DNA of 36,027 nt, taken from positions 1-36,027 of the forward strand of contig NZ_JAKLTR010000032.1 of NCBI RefSeq assembly GCF_022012415.1, in the 5' to 3' direction. Position numbers and translations under genes: made by a program. A model generated the notes under the pieces. The model was given only the letters and a program-made list of their open reading frames with translations, was not told where the DNA came from and did not search any database. Origin of the DNA: Terrimonas ginsenosidimutans. GTDB lineage: Bacteria; Bacteroidota; Bacteroidia; Chitinophagales; Chitinophagaceae. Position 1 is the first letter of the stretch, and every line of letters starts with the position of its first letter. Shown piece by piece: positions 32,976-36,027 of this stretch.

Positions 32976-35969
32976 ATGAAATTAAAGACCGGTTCAGGTT
33001 TTTTTTTACTGATTTTTTATCTGACGATTGCCCTCTCAACCACGGCGCAGGTTGCGTCTCCCTATCAATCATCTTATAATTTTGTATACCGTAACTGGAA
33101 TAATCAGTCCGGGCTTCCCCAGAACACCGTTTATGATATAGCCCGCGATAGCGCCGGTTATTTATGGGGTGCTACGGAAGAAGGGTTGTTTCGCTTTGAT
33201 GGTGCAGAGTTTACCATCGTGAATGAAGCGAATACCCCGGGTCTGTACTCCAGTACCTTTTATGATATTTTGCCTGTTGGCGGAGATCTTTGGGCTTCCA
33301 GCAGGAATGCTGTTCTGCGTATCCGGCGTAAGGTGGAGCAGGTGATCGATTTCCGCAGGTATGTACAGGGCGGCTGGATCGAAGCAATTGAGCAGGACCA
33401 GCAGGGCAGGCTTTGGGTGGGGACAAGTACGGGCGACTTGTTTTACGTTCTTCACGACTCTGTCTATTCATGTCCGAAATGGGATGCGCGGGAAGCGGGT
33501 TCTATCGAAACGATCAGCAGTAGCAGGAATGGGTTATTCATCGGCACATCCGCCGGGTTATTCAAACTGGGTGACCCATCGGCTAAGCCAGTTTCGGTCC
33601 CGCGTTTTAACGGATTACAGATCACTTCTTTTTGCCGGGATAATAATGACGAGATCTGGATCGGTACGGCGAAAGGACTGTTTCATATTGGAAAAGATAC
33701 CGTGGCGTTCAATGAATCAAACGGTCTGAAGGAAGGCTTCGTGAATGCCGTTTATTGTGCGCGGGACGGGCGGCTTTGGATCGGTCTTCGCAGTGCGGGC
33801 TACCAGGTTCTTGACAATGGAAAACTGATCACGCCTTCGCAGGAGAAAATGGCTCACGATGGGGTACGTGCGATACTTGCCATGGAGGAGAATCTCGTTT
33901 GGATGGGCACAAACTCATCCGGTCTGATACAATTGAAACCAACCCTGATCGAAAGTTCCCCACCTGAAACAAACCTCGCCGGTAAGATCATTCTTCCTAT
34001 CTATCAGCATCCAAATGGCGAGATCTGGGTTGGAACAGCCGGGCAGGGTGTAACGCGGTCCTTCCAGGGGAAGTCTGCTACATTTACGCAGGGAAATGGT
34101 GTGTCCAGCAATCTTGTGCTCGCCATCTATGGAAGAAACGATCACGTTTATGTGGGTACATCAAATGGCCTCGACAGGTTCAATATTGTCACACAAAAGT
34201 TTGACCGGCATTTTACAGATAAGAACGGTTTGCAGAATAACAGTGTTTACAGTCTCTTCAATGATAGCCGGAACCGTCTTTGGATCTCTACGCGCCTTGG
34301 CGGTTTACACTGGATGGATGAGGATGAAGTGATCCATTCATTCACCATACCTGTTTTGCAGGGCAGACCTAACCTTCTTTGCGCATTTGAGGACAGTCGC
34401 CGGAATCTTTGGTTTGGAACCCGGGGAGGAGGTGCGCTGCGGGTCAACTATGGTAATAATGCGGTAGAGCAATTTCATGCGAAGCAGCAGTTCCCGGCCG
34501 ATATCGTTTATGCTTTTTTTGAAGACAAGGAAGGTGATCTCTGGATGGCCACTGAAAAAGGATTGGTATTGCACAGCAATGGAAAGTTCAGAGTGTTTGA
34601 TAAAACGGTTGGCCTGTTTTTTAATGAGGTCTATCGCATACTGGAGGATTCAAAAGGTTTTGTGTGGATGAGTGGGAATCTGGGTCTGCAACGAATCGCC
34701 TTAAGTGAGTTGCTGGCCGTAAAGCATTCTTCATCCAGTCGTGTTCGTCTGGGTGTAAGACTTTTCAATTCGCTTGATGGCATGCCAAACTCGGAAACAA
34801 ATGGCGGATTCTTCCCTGCGGGTTGGGCGATGCAGGATGGAAGTTTATGGTTTCCCACTGCGCAGGGTATTGCCATCGCTGATCATGGATTGATCGGGGC
34901 GGAATCAAATGCACTGAATATCCAGGTACAGTCGCTGCGATTCGGTAACAACGAGTATCTGCCAACGGAGTCGATCGAGATCCCGCCGGGCGTATATAAT
35001 TTCGAGATCAGGTATACCAATATTGATTTTGCAAAGGCTTCAGATATACAATTTCATTTCCGTTTGAAAGGCCTCGATGATCAATGGACACAGGCCGGCA
35101 ACAGACGTATCGCCTATTTCTCCGCGCTTGCACCGGGCGAGTACACATTTGAAGTAAAAGCAGAGAGATATGGTTACTGGTCGCAGGCTGCTGTACTTCA
35201 TTTCAAAGTGCTTCCGCATTTCTATCAGGCTACCTGGTTCAAAGTGATGGTCGTGGTCATTTGTATGGCAGCGGTCGCCTTAATAGTGATGTGGCTTAAA
35301 AAATCTGCCAGAAGGAATATACGCGAGCAGCAAAAGATCATCAAAGCGCAGATCAATGGCCAGGAAAAAGAACGGCAGCTGATCAGTACTGAATTGCATG
35401 ACAGCATTAATCAGCAGCTTACAACAGCCAAGATCTATCTCGACTTTGCCAAGAGCAATGATAAAATGCAAAGCGAGCTTATTGCGAAGAGTGAAACAAT
35501 GGTGAATGATGTGATCAATGATATCCGGTCGCTTTGTCATTCGCTTACTCCGCCGGGGTTGAAGGATATTGGCCTGAAAGAAGCGCTTGAAGATCTGTTG
35601 AGCCCATATCTTTCTGTAGGAAAGCTGCAGACGCATTTGCGTTATGATCTTGCCCCGGATGAACTGCAGGAAGATCTTGAATTCAATCTTTTCCGTGTTA
35701 CACAGGAGCAGTTGAATAATATCACCCGGCATGCAGATGCAACTGAAGTATGGTTTGAATTCGAATCGGATCCGACTGGCATACATGTCTCGATCAGGGA
35801 TAATGGAAAAGGCTTTGAGTTGAAAAAAGTACAGCGTGGCCTTGGCTTTGATAATATCAGGAATCGTCTTGCGATCTATGGTGGTAAGATGGAGATCCGG
35901 ACTTCTCCCGGAAAGGGATGCACGCTTCAGCTTTTTATTCCGCATTTGCGTGAGGGGGAGGGAGCATAA
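32976..35969 (+). CDS. Propeller-type sensor histidine kinase (Reg_prop, Y_Y_Y, HisKA_3)
   Basis: A 997-residue membrane sensor kinase. The start at 32976 gives a signal sequence (MKLKTGSGFFLLIFYLTIAL, cleavage near TTA|Q at 24); the longer frame from 32925 does not. About fourteen propeller repeats follow (residues about 35-630), with the pattern DSxGxLWxGT-x-GLxR, for example DSAGYLWGATEEGLFRFDG and DQQGRLWVGTSTGDLF, enough for two seven-bladed propellers. A Y_Y_Y domain (about 650-745) precedes one transmembrane helix (about 754-776). The HisKA_3 domain has H808 in ISTELHDSINQQL, and the HATPase domain has EQLNNITRHADA, DNGKGFE and GLGFDNI. HisKA_3 kinases normally pair with NarL/LuxR-type regulators; none is seen before the window ends. 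In Bacteroidota such sensors often detect glycan fragments. Confidence 0.93.
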   Translation: MKLKTGSGFFLLIFYLTIALSTTAQVASPYQSSYNFVYRNWNNQSGLPQNTVYDIARDSAGYLWGATEEGLFRFDGAEFTIVNEANTPGLYSSTFYDILPVGGDLWASSRNAVLRIRRKVEQVIDFRRYVQGGWIEAIEQDQQGRLWVGTSTGDLFYVLHDSVYSCPKWDAREAGSIETISSSRNGLFIGTSAGLFKLGDPSAKPVSVPRFNGLQITSFCRDNNDEIWIGTAKGLFHIGKDTVAFNESNGLKEGFVNAVYCARDGRLWIGLRSAGYQVLDNGKLITPSQEKMAHDGVRAILAMEENLVWMGTNSSGLIQLKPTLIESSPPETNLAGKIILPIYQHPNGEIWVGTAGQGVTRSFQGKSATFTQGNGVSSNLVLAIYGRNDHVYVGTSNGLDRFNIVTQKFDRHFTDKNGLQNNSVYSLFNDSRNRLWISTRLGGLHWMDEDEVIHSFTIPVLQGRPNLLCAFEDSRRNLWFGTRGGGALRVNYGNNAVEQFHAKQQFPADIVYAFFEDKEGDLWMATEKGLVLHSNGKFRVFDKTVGLFFNEVYRILEDSKGFVWMSGNLGLQRIALSELLAVKHSSSSRVRLGVRLFNSLDGMPNSETNGGFFPAGWAMQDGSLWFPTAQGIAIADHGLIGAESNALNIQVQSLRFGNNEYLPTESIEIPPGVYNFEIRYTNIDFAKASDIQFHFRLKGLDDQWTQAGNRRIAYFSALAPGEYTFEVKAERYGYWSQAAVLHFKVLPHFYQATWFKVMVVVICMAAVALIVMWLKKSARRNIREQQKIIKAQINGQEKERQLISTELHDSINQQLTTAKIYLDFAKSNDKMQSELIAKSETMVNDVINDIRSLCHSLTPPGLKDIGLKEALEDLLSPYLSVGKLQTHLRYDLAPDELQEDLEFNLFRVTQEQLNNITRHADATEVWFEFESDPTGIHVSIRDNGKGFELKKVQRGLGFDNIRNRLAIYGGKMEIRTSPGKGCTLQLFIPHLREGEGA

Positions 35970-35971
35970 CA

Positions 35972-36027
35972 TTGTTGTTGCCGGGCGGGCAAAGGCGCTG
36001 TTTTTTCGACGAGAGGTCGAAGACTCC
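35972..36027 (-). repeat. Inverted copy of the 60-bp hairpin repeat, cut by the window end
   Basis: Read on the - strand this matches the array at 181-480: GGAGTCTTCGACCTCTCGTC, then GAAAAAACAGCGCC, then TTTGCCCGCCCGGCAACAAC. The stem TTCGAC/GTCGAA is kept with a different 5-base loop. It begins right after the kinase stop codon and continues beyond the window. Confidence 0.88.

Noticed and set aside
35280-35972. 230-codon open frame antisense to the propeller kinase
   Set aside because: It lies opposite the conserved HisKA_3 and HATPase domains, which fully explain the sequence.

Overview
This window looks like a chromosomal segment of a Bacteroidota bacterium, most likely a Chitinophagaceae or related Sphingobacteriia-type lineage; the family-level placement is inference. 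The support is a secreted protein with a type IX secretion sorting domain, a sensor kinase with two-component-regulator propeller repeats, SusC-free but typically bacteroidetal outer-membrane genes, promoter -7 boxes of the TAnnTTTG type, and an almost complete lack of Shine-Dalgarno sites. All convincing genes lie on the + strand.

Left part (1-6713): an array of about 60-bp hairpin-forming repeats (181-480), then a LytTR response regulator, a 68-residue membrane protein, a hybrid histidine kinase with receiver and HPt domains, an unrecognised cytoplasmic protein with a good promoter and terminator, and a small secreted protein. A 738-bp gene-poor stretch follows and contains a strong terminator, a palindrome, a possible remnant of a recombination cassette and a terminator-like hairpin.

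Central part (6714-30455): an exopolysaccharide or capsule locus of the Wzx/Wzy type. In order it has an outer-membrane barrel protein, Wza-like export lipoprotein, Wzc-like tyrosine autokinase, Wzx flippase, two hexapeptide acyltransferases, glycosyltransferases interleaved with a Wzy-like polymerase, a beta-propeller protein resembling oligogalacturonate lyases, a WcaF-like acetyltransferase, a GT2 enzyme, a two-repeat PA14-like protein with a type IX sorting domain, a WcaI-like glycosyltransferase, gmd and fcl for GDP-L-fucose, a VanZ-like protein and a WcaJ-like initiating sugar-phosphate transferase. The logic is: WcaJ loads the first sugar on undecaprenyl phosphate, seven glycosyltransferases and up to three acyltransferases finish the repeat unit (probably with a GDP-fucose-derived sugar), Wzx flips it, Wzy polymerises it, and Wzc/Wza control and export it. 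Genes from about 10.7 to 23.3 kb look by eye more AT-rich than the flanks, as is usual for a sugar-specific cassette exchanged by transfer.

Right part (30456-36027): two hairpins after wcaJ, possible very small genes, a 76-residue membrane protein, a ferredoxin-NADP-reductase-like flavoprotein, a 265-bp MITE-like element with perfect 14-bp terminal inverted repeats and near-identical flanking direct repeats, and a 997-residue propeller-type sensor kinase. The window ends inside a copy of the same hairpin repeat that opens it, in the opposite orientation.

The most interesting items are the lyase-like propeller inside the biosynthetic operon, the type IX-secreted PA14 protein in the same locus, the covarying hairpin repeats, the MITE-like element, and the alternative hairpins between gmd and fcl.
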